Source: Lepiota brunneoincarnata
Taxonomy: Eukaryota; Basidiomycota; Agaricomycetes; Agaricales; Agaricaceae
Direction: 5' to 3'
NCBI GenBank assembly: GCA_023014365.1
Contig: JAEBUN010000002.1
Coordinates: forward strand, 3,893,614 to 3,957,613
Length of the DNA: 64,000 bases
Part shown: positions 34,106 to 45,616 of the stretch, piece after piece
How positions within the stretch are numbered: the first letter of the stretch is position 1
How the letters are laid out: every line of letters starts with the position of its first letter
Translations under genes and position numbers: made by a program
Notes under the pieces: model-generated
Database searches by the model: none
What the model was told of the DNA's origin: nothing
What the model saw: only the letters and a program-made list of their open reading frames with translations

Positions 34106-35268
34106 CTAGAAATCCGTGCTCAAGGTGACTTGCTTCCATTCTTCGAGATTCTGCAACGTCTTCTCACTCTCTTCTTTGACGACGCCATAGCAGTCACTTC
34201 CTAATGCAAGTACCTGCGGGAACTCTTTGCCTTTGGCGTTACCTTCGCCGCGTACGACATCTACTATCGCTTCGACACCTTTCTTGGGATCTCCCGGTTG
34301 CTTGCCATTATACGCTGTATGATTGAAACAGTAAGTATGCATCACAAGGCATCAGGGCGCATTGCGCAAAAACGTTACCTTGGAGAGCAGCATCTGCTTT
34401 CTCGGCCATTGGTCGGTAATCTTCAATACGCGAATTCCAGGGTGCACGATTGTTTGGTGTGAGGAACGAGGTACGGAAGTATCCAAAGTCGACACAAATG
34501 CTCCTAAGTCCTAGGGGTGCGATTTCCTCATGAAGTGTCAGAGACAGCCCTGGGGGGGTGTCAATCATAATAGTGGTGCATTCGAAAAAGAAAAAACTCA
34601 CCTCGGACGGTAAACTTAGTCGCGGCATAAATACCTGCGTTAGGCAGCGATTGCCACCCACCAACTGAGCCTATGAAAATAATAGTTCCCGTTTTCCGCT
34701 CTCGCATATATGGAAGGAAGGCACGGGAAACGTTGAGAGCTCCAAACACATTGGTATTGAACTGATGGAGAGTTTCTTCGGGCCTAATAAGCCATAAGTA
34801 TTTATTAGCCGAACATCAAAACGAGGGAAGCTAGAGAACACTCACGTGTTTTCTTCAATCGCGCCCACCAAGATATACCCTAGCATCGGTTATTGAGAAA
34901 AAACCACTAAATCGGGGGCTGATATGATGTATACCTACCAGCGTTATTCACCACGACGTCTACTCTTCCGTAAATGCCAACGGCTTTTTCTGCAACTTTC
35001 CTGAGTTCTTCGATGGAGGCAGAGACATCGAGTTCCAGAGTCCCTGCTCCCAGTGCTTTGAGGTCATCAAGCTGAGACACCGAGCGTGCACGGGCCGTAG
35101 CAATGACTTTATCTCCGCGATTGAGAGCCGCGATGGCGAGGTCGCGACCGAGGCCTGATCTGCAGTTGAAGACGGGTTCGTCAGGAGAAATGTGAGTAAG
35201 AGAGGACCGAGAAAATCTTACGAGGTGCCCGTGATAAGCCAAACAAGCTGAGAGGACGGTGTTGTCAT
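34106..35268 (-). CDS. short-chain dehydrogenase/reductase, copy 3
   Basis: Intact SDR closely similar to copy 2. It starts at 35268 with MTTPSSQLVWLITGTS. The cofactor loop TGTSSGLGRD is formed by splicing. Further motifs are LNRGDKVIATARARSVSQL, VDVVVNNAG, FGALNVSRAFLPYMRE, Ser in IIFIGSVGG, YAATK, and SICVDFGYFRTSFL. The C-terminus reads NGKQPGDPKKGVEAIVDVVR and ends VTLSTDF at 34106. The exon layout is the same as in copy 2, so the pair arose by tandem duplication. The reaction is an NAD(P)-linked alcohol/ketone conversion. The substrate cannot be read from sequence. The neighbouring P450 makes a shared pathway plausible but unproven. Confidence 0.88.
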
Positions 35269-36588
35269 TTTGGAGGTAGTCAGCGAAAGCCGCTGCCAAC
35301 TCTGTCTCAGTTGCCCTGCTTATATGCTCTGAACACTGTTGGCGAAGACATTTACGGGGTTGGTAAGCCTCCGATCGTCACCCATTGGCCAAGCCACACC
35401 TCCAAGCCTGGCCAACACAATTCCTTCCCAGATGCTCTGATGGAAAGCGACAAGAACCTATGTGCACATGACTCGCACAAGAGCCAAGAACTCATTCGAG
35501 GGTCTGTCTTGGACTAGAGGGCGGAGGTAGAACGAGGCGCCGAGTTACAGAGCGATCTTCTAAGATAACATAACCCCTATCTCTTGAGACGGCCCGGTAA
35601 ACCCTAACCCTCGGGCTCTCCCCCGATCCGACTCAGCCCCCAGTCCGTTGTCTTCGCAGATCTCCTTGCCTTACGGGGGGAGCGTCTCTTGCATACTTAC
35701 TCTCGGATGTCCACCGCCCACCTCCGCCTAATTATTAACCCCCCGTGACAGTAGCGCTGGTCCATAGCGTGGCTCAAGTAAGACTGCCCGGCTGCGGCCC
35801 GGTTAAACCCACGTACTATTTGTAGAAAACGGACGATCCGCCGCCGGGCGATAAACCCATTGGAGAGCTGGAATCAAAATATCTAATTGAATAAAATAAT
35901 CGGTATTTGTAGGCGACGATGTCGTAACTCCGTGGCCTTGTCCAACTGGCATCGCACCAGAGATATTGCCGCTCATCCTCTATTCTTCACAGAATCCTAC
36001 GCTTCCGATGGCTTAATTCGTGGCCTATAGAGGAACGAGGTAAAAACAAACAGAAAAGACAGTCTTAGTTTCGCTCATTTGAAATGGCCGGTGGATTTCA
36101 GCATTGGAAACAAACGCTTTGGCTAGCCACAATGCTTGTTGACACAGAGAATTAGCCCAGCGGGGCGAGGCACACAAAGTAGAACCGTACGGTACACCTA
36201 TGACCCCCACCGGAGCACGATCATTCACAAAGGCGATGCAAGTCCATCTCGTACAAGGGAAAGTATTGTCAGTCTTTCGGTGTTTTCGGCTTAAAGACGA
36301 GCCTACGGATGCAGCAGAAATAAAGGCTATGGCACCCAGCGGCTTCTTATTCTCACTCTTTAGATCCGATTCTATGGATAGAAATATCGCGAGGCAAGGA
36401 AACCGGTCACAGAGTTGGAAACATCCGTTCATATTTTATGGTAATGAAGTTTGTTCTGTTAGTGATATCGAGGTAAGGCTTCAAGTCGAGCCAGGGCGGC
36501 AGACATCCACGTCTTGGATTCGAATGTATTTTTTTTATTCGCTCGTCGGCGGACATTCGCGGTAGTGACTAGCTAGGAGTGTATGATT
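35269..36588. other. 1.3-kb region without a recognised gene
   Basis: The start should be the promoter of SDR copy 3 (a TATATG element near 35321). From 35560 to 35990 the sequence is GC-rich and contains a single CCCTAACCCTC, not a telomere array. Open stretches at 36025-36432 (- strand) and 36200-36565 (+ strand) overlap each other and show no domain. No gene is supported. Confidence 0.4.
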
Positions 36589-36899
36589 GTGTTTAGCTTC
36601 ATTTCCGCTGTCATCATACTCTACGTTCAGAAAAAGATCCTGATTCTAGTACGGACATGCAAACATGCATCCTGACAATAGAGGGTTCTAGACCCCCCCC
36701 CACAAAATGCAACTATGTCGGGCTTCTCACCAACCTAGGGCAGAGTCAGTGCATACACTCATCGTCGCTTTCATCGAAAACAGGAAAGAGCACAAAAAAA
36801 AACAGTTGCATAAAAAGGGGGACCTCGGACGAACAAGATACAGGCAGTGAAGACTACATCCCAGTGTTTTCCATTCCTCCGCTCTGCTGAATATCAAGT
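36589..36899. repeat. 5' flank of the secreted protein gene, copied downstream
   Basis: The block around GTTTAGCTTCATTTCC (36590) and the block ending AAAGAGCACAAAA (near 36790) reappear in the same order at 38229 and 38410 with many substitutions. This is the upstream part of an old duplication that includes the following gene. It should contain the promoter of the gene at 36900. Confidence 0.5.
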
Positions 36900-37418
36900 A
36901 TGAAACTCGCTATCTCCACTGTTGTCGCTCTCTCTCTCGCTTTGACCGCCGTCGGGGGTCCTGTCGAAATCGACGCCCGTCAGATGTGCAACTGGGCTGG
37001 TTAGTGGCATAAACTTGACTTGGTACCTAAAGATTTTGTTTTTGCTCATCCAAATCGTTAGGATGCATCACTAGCATCAGCTCCGGCGTGAACAACATCT
37101 TAACCGCTTGCGTTCGAGCAGGTACCAACCTTCAAGCGATTGAACAGGCTCAAGCCAAGGGTCAACAGCCTTGTAAGTGGACACTAGATAGTTGGGAGGA
37201 TTTACCATCTAAAGATTTTTCACAACAGCCTTATCGGATACCCTTGGACTTGCCAGTAATGGCTTCCAATGTGTTGCCCAGTCTGTCGGTGCAGGCCTCG
37301 CTATTGTAAGTCGCTGGCTTCATTTTCCATCGGACGGTTTTTGTGGTTCGTGCTAAACGGTCTTATCCTCTTATAGCCAGCCGCTTGCAACGGATGTCCT
37401 GGCGCACAAAGGACCTGA
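36900..37418 (+). CDS. small secreted cysteine-rich protein, paralogue 1
   Basis: Four exons (36900-36999, 37062-37172, 37229-37305, 37377-37418; 330 nt) encode 109 residues. The signal peptide MKLAISTVVALSLALTAVGG is followed by PVEIDARQ, then six cysteines spaced C-x4-C-x14-C-x34-C-x14-C-x2-C. Conserved text includes ISSGVNNILTACVRAG, LQAIEQAQAKGQQP, LGLASNGFQCVAQSVGAGL and ACNGCPGA. Two further intact members lie at 51322-51879 and 53214-53739 with the same intron positions. The family is not one I can name with confidence; a link to fungal calcium-binding-type secreted proteins is only a guess. It is not a hydrophobin, as there are no paired cysteines and only six in total. Confidence 0.85.
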
Positions 37419-38228
37419 TCGACGGATCTCTCCGTTTGAGAAACTTTGCAAGGGAAAGAATCCGGATTCAGATGAAGAGCAAATGTAGTTCGAAATGTAC
37501 ATAAGAAAGGAAGAAATGAAATGAGTGCACTCGCGTATTTGAAAGAGGCTGTGAAGGTACTGGACTTGGGGAGATTTGAATAGGGTTATGAAAATCTCTT
37601 CAACGCTCAGAAGCACAGCACCACGAGAGATTATCTATTTCACGGGGGGAGGGGACCCCGCACGGAAAAATAATTGAGGGTCCTTTGTACATACTCACAT
37701 CAGTTTTGACTCTGCCCCCCTCTTCGGAAGCCAAAATAAGGAGGTAAGATAACCATGCGGTCTGGTTTCGGCCATTCGAAGTATCCGGTGGGTCCATTAG
37801 GAATACTAACTTCTCGGACAATTCTCACATTGTGCCAGCGGAGGACGCACTAATGTGGAGAAAATACACATGTGGGATCGTATGTTGCACCTGTCTACCA
37901 CAGGAGCCCCGCTCTTTCACGAAGAGAACGCGAAAGCGCAGCGTGTAAAGGAAAGATTATCAAATTTGCTATGTGTTTAGCTCGAGAGTAGTTTAAGATC
38001 TAGGGTTTAGCTCCGTCCGGTAGTAGAAATACCGCCAGCCAAAAATGCAGGTCTCAGGGTCGACCACCATCTGTTATGGCTAGAATACATCCAGGGGCTG
38101 GAGTCTACTGCGCAGTCATTTCCTGTTTCTGTCGAACGTGCCAGCCAGGGAAGGATTGGATCTATTCGCTATCGGTTCGTTGGCTAGGGCGTGGGGGGTG
38201 GGGATGGATATCTAAGGGCGGGTGGTCG
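37419..38228. other. spacer after the secreted protein gene
   Basis: The 3' flank (37440-37620) has a degenerate match near 39010-39170. A stretch at 37600-37821 is open on the minus strand but featureless. No gene seen. Confidence 0.4.
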
Positions 38229-39200
38229 TGTTTAGCTTCATTTCCATTGCCATTCCACTTGCTCAGCTATTGTGCAGGTCCAGAAAAGGGTGCCGATTCT
38301 AGTGCATTGTAACTCTAGGCTCCGGCACGAGGTTTCTAGGCACTCTTACTATGCCGAGCATCTCACAAACCGGGGGGAACGAGTGCACATGTTCCTCGTC
38401 GAAATAGAAAAGAGCATAGGAACTAGTATTGGCCGGAAAAAAAAGTAATCTATCGCATGCTCCCTGCTGATTGAATACCAGAATTGGGGGTCGATCGGTT
38501 CTGCTGTTGCCGTTCCATCGCCCTAGGTGCCATAAGCGGCATTGGCGCCCACAATTTCCCTATCCCCTCTACCAGCTTACCTGGTGGTTCCGGTGACCTG
38601 GCTGCATGCAGACACTCTTATTCCAGAATGTTAATGTGCCCAAATAGCACCGCCGGCATCGGCGTGGACAACACCGCGGCCCCATATGCCAGAGCAGGCG
38701 TCAACTGCCATCCAATTCATCTGGCCGAGGGCTCACCATCACCAACACTCGCGTATTCATCCGAAACCCAGTTCCAACAGCAATGTCGGACCCCAACAGG
38801 ATCCGTGACTAAAAGCATTGCGCAGCTCTTAGCTGCAGACCACACTCCATTTTGGGGTTGTTTTTTTCTCAGTACGACCTTGTGAGGTTCATGGCTTAAT
38901 TTTACTTCCACAGCTTGTGCGCCATTCGTGTGGAAAATGCCTGAGTGTCCCCGGATATTGACTGGGCTTGTCTCCCCATGGAGCCTGAACGCAGATGAGT
39001 CTCCATGCCCTATGAAGGAAGAAATGCACTTTGTCCGGAATGTACATACATATGAGGTAGCAGAATGAAATGAATAAAGCTAGTCCTATGTCTTTTTTTT
39101 TCAGGGGTACAAAGTAACAAGACATAAGGTCTTGAATGGGGTTACGACAATCCGCCCCAGCGCTCGGGATTCCTTTGAGGCTGTAGTTCTCCTCGGAACT
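38229..39200 (+). pseudogene. decayed copy of the secreted protein gene
   Basis: Collinear but strongly diverged match to 36589-37610. The upstream TTTAGCTTCATTTCC block, a GTGGACAACACC...AGAGCAGGCGTCAACTGCC block (compare GTGAACAACATC...CGAGCAGGTACCAACC in the intact gene), a TTCCAACAGCAATGTC block, and a 3' flank with GAATGTACATA occur in the same order. No open frame covers the gene and the signal peptide is not recognisable. A dead paralogue is the simplest reading. Confidence 0.5.
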
Positions 39201-40820
39201 CCCGTCAGAATGGAAGTGCAACCTGGGGAGGTCAACTTACTTATCACGCCATTCTGGATCACCTTAAAATTCTTTGCAAAAAACGGACAACTCGATGTCA
39301 CACATCGCCATTCCCGGCGTCCCGCGGCTCGAGACAAAAGCTACTCTTACCTTATTGCGATATTCGGAAGCCCGGGATCGCTGGCCCTGAGTGTGGCAGG
39401 GCCGAGATCTTGAATGAATTAATATGGGTTGCTGGGTCCATGTCATGATGATGATCCCAGGAACATTTATTTCCGAAGAACATCGAACTCTAAGGGTCCG
39501 TCGCGACTCGCCTCAGCTAAGGGTCAACATATTGTCCGACTCATCAAGGTCATCTGTCGTTTTTTTGCGGTCATATCTATCAAATATTATTAGAAGGCGC
39601 TGCTGACGATAGAATCATCCCGCCTCTCCCTCCCATCCCTTGTATCATTTGCGCGCGTGATGTCCTTTTTAAAGGGATCTGAGCAGGAGCAGGGGTTGGT
39701 AAAAATAATGAAGGGGGAAAGAAGAATAAACCAACAGCAGATATCCCGGCCCATGATAGGCCGGAATACCAGGAAACCGTATGCGTTGTTTCCGTATCCA
39801 TCAACACGTCAGATATGACTCACACCGGCATGACACGCGTAATCAGCCGCGCGCGAGGCAGTTGTGTGCGGGTTCTCACTGCCTCATCCCGACCCGGACG
39901 TGATTCTTGCAAGGGAGAAAAAAAAAACCCCAGCAGTTCGGAAAATGCAAAGGGCGGACGGACATAGACGGCCGCTGGCAAAGTTTTATGTGGGAAGTGA
40001 TGGTTGGTATATTAAAATTCTGAAATAGACATGGATCTTGGAGCTTGATACGGTTGGTGACGTAAAGTTTGAAACATATTGAACGGATGAGACAAGTGCG
40101 TGGAAGGGGGGGAGTCATGGATCCGCCGATGACAAGGCACAATCGGATTCTCTGTTGTTTTAATACCGAATGGGGGGCGTTATTTTCCTGCAGAGGCTTG
40201 TTTGAAAGAAATGAAGAGGGGGGGTCGATGATAGATTGGACGACAACAACCAATCGGAAAACTAGGTGCGGAAGACACGAGGCCCGTGTGTGAGCCGCAT
40301 CGTGACTTGGGGTGACCGCTTGCTGGCTGATGAACACGGTGACTGTATGCCTATGAGAAACGTTTTGATAGGCTCGTTCGGAAGTGGGTATGTGGTTCTC
40401 AGAGGCGCAGACGACCATTATCATTAGGGTTCGCATCTTTTCTGAGTACCATGGATCATCTCGTGTCCTCATCCACGAGACATAAGTTCTGCCTGTTGCA
40501 TCTCAGGATCTATAGTTTCCAATGGTCATTTGAACGGTTCAAACATACGGTTGCTACCAGGAGCAATGTATTGATGAACAGCTGAGTGTTACACGACAGA
40601 TTGATAGTGTTTGGAGTTGCATGCAGACCTCCAACATCAGATGTCCTGATTTACCTTATACGACAATCTCGTAATTGGCAATAACTGACACTATCCATAG
40701 AGACCATATCACCATTGCTGATCACGTCCATACCCAAACCTCGCTCCCCCCTGGCTTTCCCAAAAATAAACGAAGGGCCCTCAGTCACACCCGTCTCTCT
40801 TCTTCTTCTTTTTTGCACAG
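39201..40820. other. 1.6-kb region without a recognised gene
   Basis: The longest open stretch (198 codons, minus strand, 39876-40472) lacks domain features and plausible composition. The last 150 bases contain pyrimidine-rich sequence (TCTCTTCTTCTTC, 40797-40811) just before the HAD gene start, typical of a fungal core promoter. Confidence 0.45.
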
Positions 40821-42109
40821 ATGTCGAAAACACCTCGCCAGACACGGCGGCGGCCTTTTATCCGGGCGCTCTTGATGGACGTCTCGGGAACATTGCATAT
40901 TGGAGCCACACCAACGCCCGGCGCTGTAGAGGCCTTTCATCGCCTACGTGCCTCCAAGATCCCCTTTCGCCTGTGCAGTAACACGAGCAAGGAATCCACG
41001 GCATCGCTTGTTCATCGGTTACACAAACTGGGCTTTCGACCTCGAGCAATCGCCAAAGTGGGCGTCGTTATCATCATCATCACCATCATTATCATTATCA
41101 TCAACTGTTGGTAATTCCGATGGGGGGCATGACGGTGTACAGCAGCGCCAATTATTCCGGTTACACCAGGAGATCTGGACAAGTGTTGGCGCTGTGGCGC
41201 AATACTTGACAGACCAGGGGCTTAAACAGTAAGTGCTAGCGATTTTTTTGTCTGTCTCCCCCGATCTCTCGCCTTCTTTCTGTGAATTCCGATCACATCA
41301 TTTGGGACTTGGTTCGGGTACTGTACATATCAAGAGGTTGTATATGATGGGATATTGACTTGATGGTTTCAAGGCCATACTTCCTTCTCTCACCCTCCGC
41401 AAAGGAGGAGATCACAGCCGCCGCTGGAGTTGGGAGTAGTCCGGAAAATGATCACGATGGTTCGTCGTACGATTCGGTGGTAGTTGGACTCGCCCCAGAA
41501 CTATTTGATTATTCTCACCTCAACACTGCCTTCCGGATCCTGAAAGGCGAACATGGTGGGTCAACAAGTGCCGGTACAATAGACCGCGCTCAGAGGGGCG
41601 GGGTCTCCCGAGCACCCCGTGCAAAGTTGATAGCCACGCATAAGGCCAAGTACATCCAAACCGAGGATCCTTGTGGCTTATCCTTGGGCCCCGGTCCATT
41701 TGTCACGGCATTGGAGACAGCCGCAGGTGTCGAGGCCTATACTGTGGGCAAACCCACGAAGCTATTTTTCGAGACGGTTATAAATGATTTTTATGCCGCA
41801 GGCGAGCTATCTAGGTCTGACAACGTTGGAATTGCCGTCATTGGGGATGATATAGAGGCGGATTTAGGAGATGGCGCTGTTGCGATGGGACTCTGGAGGG
41901 TACTAGGTATGTATCTACCTAACGGGCCTTCCCGTGATTTCTGGGAGCCATTATTGATACTCGATCTCTTTTACCACATCATAGTAAAGACTGGGAAATA
42001 CCGAGATGGTGATGAGAAGCGGCATGGGACCATGCCGCCAGACGAAGTATCCGATTCGTTTGCAGCGTTCGTTGAGAGCCTTCTGTTAGAGCAGGGCGCC
42101 AAGCTATGA
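40821..42109 (+). CDS. HAD-superfamily phosphatase, HDHD2/LHPP-like
   Basis: Predicted phosphohydrolase of the HAD IIA group. Exons 40821-41057, 41170-41228, 41374-41906 and 41985-42109 sum to 954 nt, 317 residues, without a frame break. Motif I is LLMDVSGTLHIG, with the Asp nucleophile of DxSGT. Motif II is RLCSNTSKES. The cap region has EIWTSVGAVAQYLTDQGL, PYFLLSP and VVVGLAPELFDYSHLN. Motif III Lys lies in YTVGKPTKLFFETV, and motif IV is IAVIGDDIEADLGDGA. The end reads VKTGKYRDGDE, the usual finish of the family. The first intron contains a CAT/TCA repeat. Substrates of this group include small phosphates and phosphohistidine or phospholysine. The exact substrate is not inferable. Confidence 0.9.
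41065..41105. repeat. ATC/ATT trinucleotide repeat in an intron
   Basis: About 40 bases of imperfect ATC/ATT units lie inside the first intron of the HAD phosphatase gene, which at 112 nt is longer than most introns here. Confidence 0.8.
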
Positions 42110-42480
42110 AACATGTGGGGAAAAATAACTTTTCCATGCTCTGTGGGGGGGGACGCGCTTGTTGATCACTGCCCAAAGCGCACAAGCAGGGGTTGCTCCA
42201 CGGGTTTCCCAGCGTCTTCTCGCGCTTTTCTCGTGCCAGAACCCAGAGCTATGCGAGTTGTATCCGAAACTCCATGTAATATTATCAGACCTAACATTCC
42301 GGTTTAAGCGCGGACCCCTCACAACCACCGGACCGGTCCCCTTACTCCTCTCCCCCTTTGCACCTCGACAATTAGGGGGTTCCTTTCGAAAGTGTCTCAC
42401 GGTATGAAACGCGGGAGAAGGGGTTGCACATGGTCACGGGAAGTTCGCGGATATCGGGGGAGTTGGGGGAAGGAGGAGGA

Positions 42481-42494
42481 GGGGGGGGGGGGGG
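42481..42494. repeat. poly-G tract (14 bases)
   Basis: Run of G following GGAGGAGGA, with a CA-rich microsatellite about 25 bases downstream. Confidence 0.9.
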
Positions 42495-43596
42495 CAAAGG
42501 GGGTTTGTTGAGGATCACACACACATACACACACATACACACCGCCTTTCGAAACGTCAACGATGATGCGACCCTATTGGACGGAGGGCAATCTTGCCGA
42601 CGGGCTGCACGGAATTACTGGATATGGCAAGGGATCGATTGCGGCCTGAAATAGAGGAGAAGGGGGAGGGAGCAGCCGAGAACACAGGGATTGACATATC
42701 CCCGTAGATATGGATGTTACATCATAACTAGGTAAAAACTCGTTCCGGATACATCTGCGCAACCTCCCAGAAATTGGGTGTAGTTCTCGCTCTTCGCTTC
42801 CCACACACGCAAGCGCACTATAACTAATCACATGTACTCACCGAAGCCGATACGTGGTCTGACACGTTGGCTGGACGAGGTTAGAGGGACTCTCCCCCCC
42901 CTCCCCCTTCGTTTTCCTGTCGTGGATGAACTTCCAAGCTTCATCACACTGCCTTTGAGCCAACGACTGATGTCTTGTTGCTCAGGTTCTTCTTCGGCCC
43001 ATCGACAGCGCGCGCACTGAGAACGGGGGGCGACTATTTCCGTGTGTTGCCTGTCTATCAGCATACCGTAAGACTTAAAGCGTGCGAATGGGACAATTCA
43101 TGGGAGTTCTTTCAAGCATAAAATCTCTTGTAGAGGGTAGCTGGGGACGGAAACTACCTTCCACCGGTGTTCATATAAGAGAACGATGGGTATACTGTGC
43201 CAAAGGAGGATACCTGTAACAAGTTGGGTTGTCTCTAGCCCTGATGGGGGAAAATACTCCCTTCCCTTCCCTCCTCCTCCCCCCTCCCAAGTGTTCACCA
43301 CCGAGTGACAAGGCGACGGGACGACGGCGGCGCCCAGCTCAGAAGTTCGGTACGAATGGGTAATAGTTCTTGTACTTAACGGATCTCCTTTACCTTCTCC
43401 GTTCCGCACGCTATCTTTTTGGACCCACGCCTCGTGTCCATGAATCACACTAGAGAAAAAAAGCCAGATTGTTCAGATAATGGAGACAGCATCATATGAT
43501 TGACATTGAAGAATCTCTCACGGGGATGAACTCTGATGAGACTTCGGAAGGGGGAAAAAAACGGTACATGGACCCCGTCCATCGACCTTTTCCGTT

Positions 43597-43614
43597 CCCC
43601 CCCCCCCCCCCCCC
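43597..43614. repeat. poly-C tract (18 bases)
   Basis: Run of C followed within 20 bases by a (CA)n microsatellite at about 43633-43651. Confidence 0.9.
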
Positions 43615-43802
43615 TTCTAATGTGCCACAGAGAGCACACACACACACACACAGCAAACATACCAGTTGGGAAAGGAAGACGAGAAAGCGATCTCAGTTGC
43701 GGCCATATCTGGATTAGACGATTAGACGCATATGTCCCAAAACACTTGCGAGCTGCCGACGGTCAAGGGGTCTATTTACTAGTTGCACACACACCACACC
43801 AA

Positions 43803-43825
43803 CCCCCCCCCCCCCCCCCCCCCCC
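43803..43825. repeat. poly-C tract (23 bases)
   Basis: Longest homopolymer in the window, about 190 bases from the previous poly-C tract and on the same strand. Confidence 0.9.
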
Positions 43826-44899
43826 TTCTCCCCTTCGGAAATAAACCCCCATAGTGACAATCCGAGAAACCCATATCAGGCGGTCACTGCGCATATGGCT
43901 TCCCCATGCGCAGTAATCCTTTACTAGCCTGGTAACGACTGTTTGGCTGGTGTTCGGCTATGGTTTTGGTAGAGTTTCTTCCATTGCCTCCTCCTTCCGC
44001 TGCGGCTATGTCAATCTCAATTCACCCTGGTGGCGATACGGTACTACACTAACTACACTAGCTCCAGTGGGGGGGGTGGGGGGAGGCGCGCGTCGTTGAG
44101 GGGACGGGAGGGGGTAACGCCCAAACGGACTAGAGGGTCAATTGAAGCTAAGCATCCCGAACAGACCAGAATCCCCATTCCGCAATCAGAAACAGAACCC
44201 GGAGGGTATCGGGGCATTGCACAACCCTTTTGTTTGATGCTGTGGGCTTGGTGGCATGGAGGTTGCTTCTAGCGATGATACAAAGTCCAACAGTTGCCGC
44301 TCTTAGCGCTCTGGCTTGCTTCCTTTAGGTTCAATCATAACCCGCGCAACGGAAACGGACTGTGATCAGTCCCGCCATGGGACTGGGCGGTGGCGGTCCC
44401 GGTAATTCATTGAGTCACCGAGGGGCGACTGCGATCTGATAATATGTGTCCGTAGCCCAAGTTGGCGATGAAGTTTGAGCGAGAGATGAGTCAAGGAGAG
44501 GAACTGGGGGGCCAATCATGGGAATCACATCAAAGTTGGCAGGCCCTTCGAGCCCGTTCTAGTGTGGCCATCACATCACATGGGTTGTGAGAGGAAGGGA
44601 GGGGAAGAGAGCTTCTTGTAGATCAATACATCATATCACTTCTTGCGGTCCGATATGGATTGATTATCTCATGCACATACCGTTTGCTCGTACGGGGAAC
44701 TCCTAGTGGTGCGCTAGCCCCCAACCTCGCTTGCGTGCCGTGTGTCTAGGAGCCGGCTGACTAGGGAAGCTTTAGAAACAGGATCCTAAATGGCCCGTCT
44801 GGGCGGCTGCACTGCGCCGCTCGCGGGGTGTCATCGAACAAGCCTGTTGATGAAGACCGAGGAGGTCGGGGAATTGAGGCCTACCAAAGAACACGCGTT

Positions 44900-44913
44900 G
44901 GGGGGGGGGGGGG
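44900..44913. repeat. poly-G tract (14 bases)
   Basis: Run of G within the gene-poor region upstream of the zinc-finger gene. Confidence 0.9.
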
Positions 44914-45560
44914 TGTAGGGTTGGGGCCAGCTTCCTTTTGCAGCATAAAGTTTGGAAAGCCATGGGGAAGATGAATGGACTAGACAACACTGCGAGTTGC
45001 ACGTTGCAATTTTTGCGGTGTTGCGGTGAGATTGAAATGGGCAAAAGGCCCGGCAAGTAAGAGAGAGAGGGATAATCTTGAGGGTAAAGAGCTTGATTAG
45101 AGCCCTGGGTTCTGAGCCGGAGCTAAAGCGCCACGCCTTGGAAGTACCCATTCTAATCCTCGGGGTTACCAATAAGCAAAGTGAATTGACGATCCTGCTG
45201 TATGTGCATGAGCAGCGTGTCGAGCATGATGACCCTGAACGATCCACGGTTTTGAAGACCGAAGGAACGTGGGGGAGGCGACTAGATCGGCACTGAGTCA
45301 TTTGGGGGGAGGCTTGTTTACGGCAACTCGTTTGAACGCCGGGAATCCTGTTCAGAAACGCCATCAGCTTGGGACCTTGTCCTTCCTATTCGGGACACGC
45401 TTTCGGCGTCCGGCCGGAACAGCATCCCATTTGGAAAGACGATGCGATCGACGCAAGTCACAGTCCGTGTGACCGGCCCATCTCGATCTTGCGCACTGGG
45501 TTATCTGTCCTCGGTCTTTCATTTTTAGCTCGGTGTCCTATTAGATTACCTGTCCCTCTT

Positions 45561-45566
45561 TATAAA
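45561..45566 (+). promoter_or_regulatory. TATA box of the zinc-finger gene
   Basis: TATAAA sits 51 bases before the start codon at 45617, followed by a pyrimidine-rich leader (CTCTCCTTCTCTCC). Confidence 0.6.
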
Positions 45567-45616
45567 TCCTCTCCTTCTCTCCATCACCACCCTCTACTCC
45601 CCCGTTCTTCTCAGCA

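Larger units (their letters stand above)
42110..45560. other. 3.4-kb gene-poor region rich in homopolymers
   Basis: No recognisable gene. Contains poly-G or poly-C tracts at 42481-42494, 43597-43614, 43803-43825 and 44900-44913, and CA repeats near 42519-42542 and 43633-43651. The longest open stretch (177 codons, minus strand, 44831-45364) has a composition unlike coding sequence. The final 400 bases before 45617 are the promoter side of the zinc-finger gene. Confidence 0.5.

Noticed and set aside
28812..35268. Complete secondary-metabolite cluster
   Set aside because: Only a P450 and SDRs are present; no polyketide synthase, peptide synthetase, terpene synthase or prenyltransferase text was found in the window.
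35590..35620. CCCTAACCCTC as telomere repeat
   Set aside because: Only one unit is present, inside ordinary sequence. No array of TTAGGG-type repeats.
35560..35990. Solo LTR or other transposon remnant
   Set aside because: No TG...CA termini with matching target duplications, no primer-binding site, and no second copy in the window.
36900..37418. Hydrophobin assignment for the secreted cysteine-rich proteins
   Set aside because: Hydrophobins have eight cysteines with two CC pairs. These have six in single spacing and no CC pair.
39876..40472. 198-codon open frame on the minus strand
   Set aside because: Composition is rich in Ser, His, Cys and Arg with no hydrophobic core pattern, no domain, and no plausible splice context. 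Likely a chance frame.
44831..45364. 177-codon open frame on the minus strand upstream of the zinc-finger gene
   Set aside because: Codon text looks random (many Ser/Arg/Cys) and passes through a poly-G tract. It lies where the zinc-finger promoter is expected.
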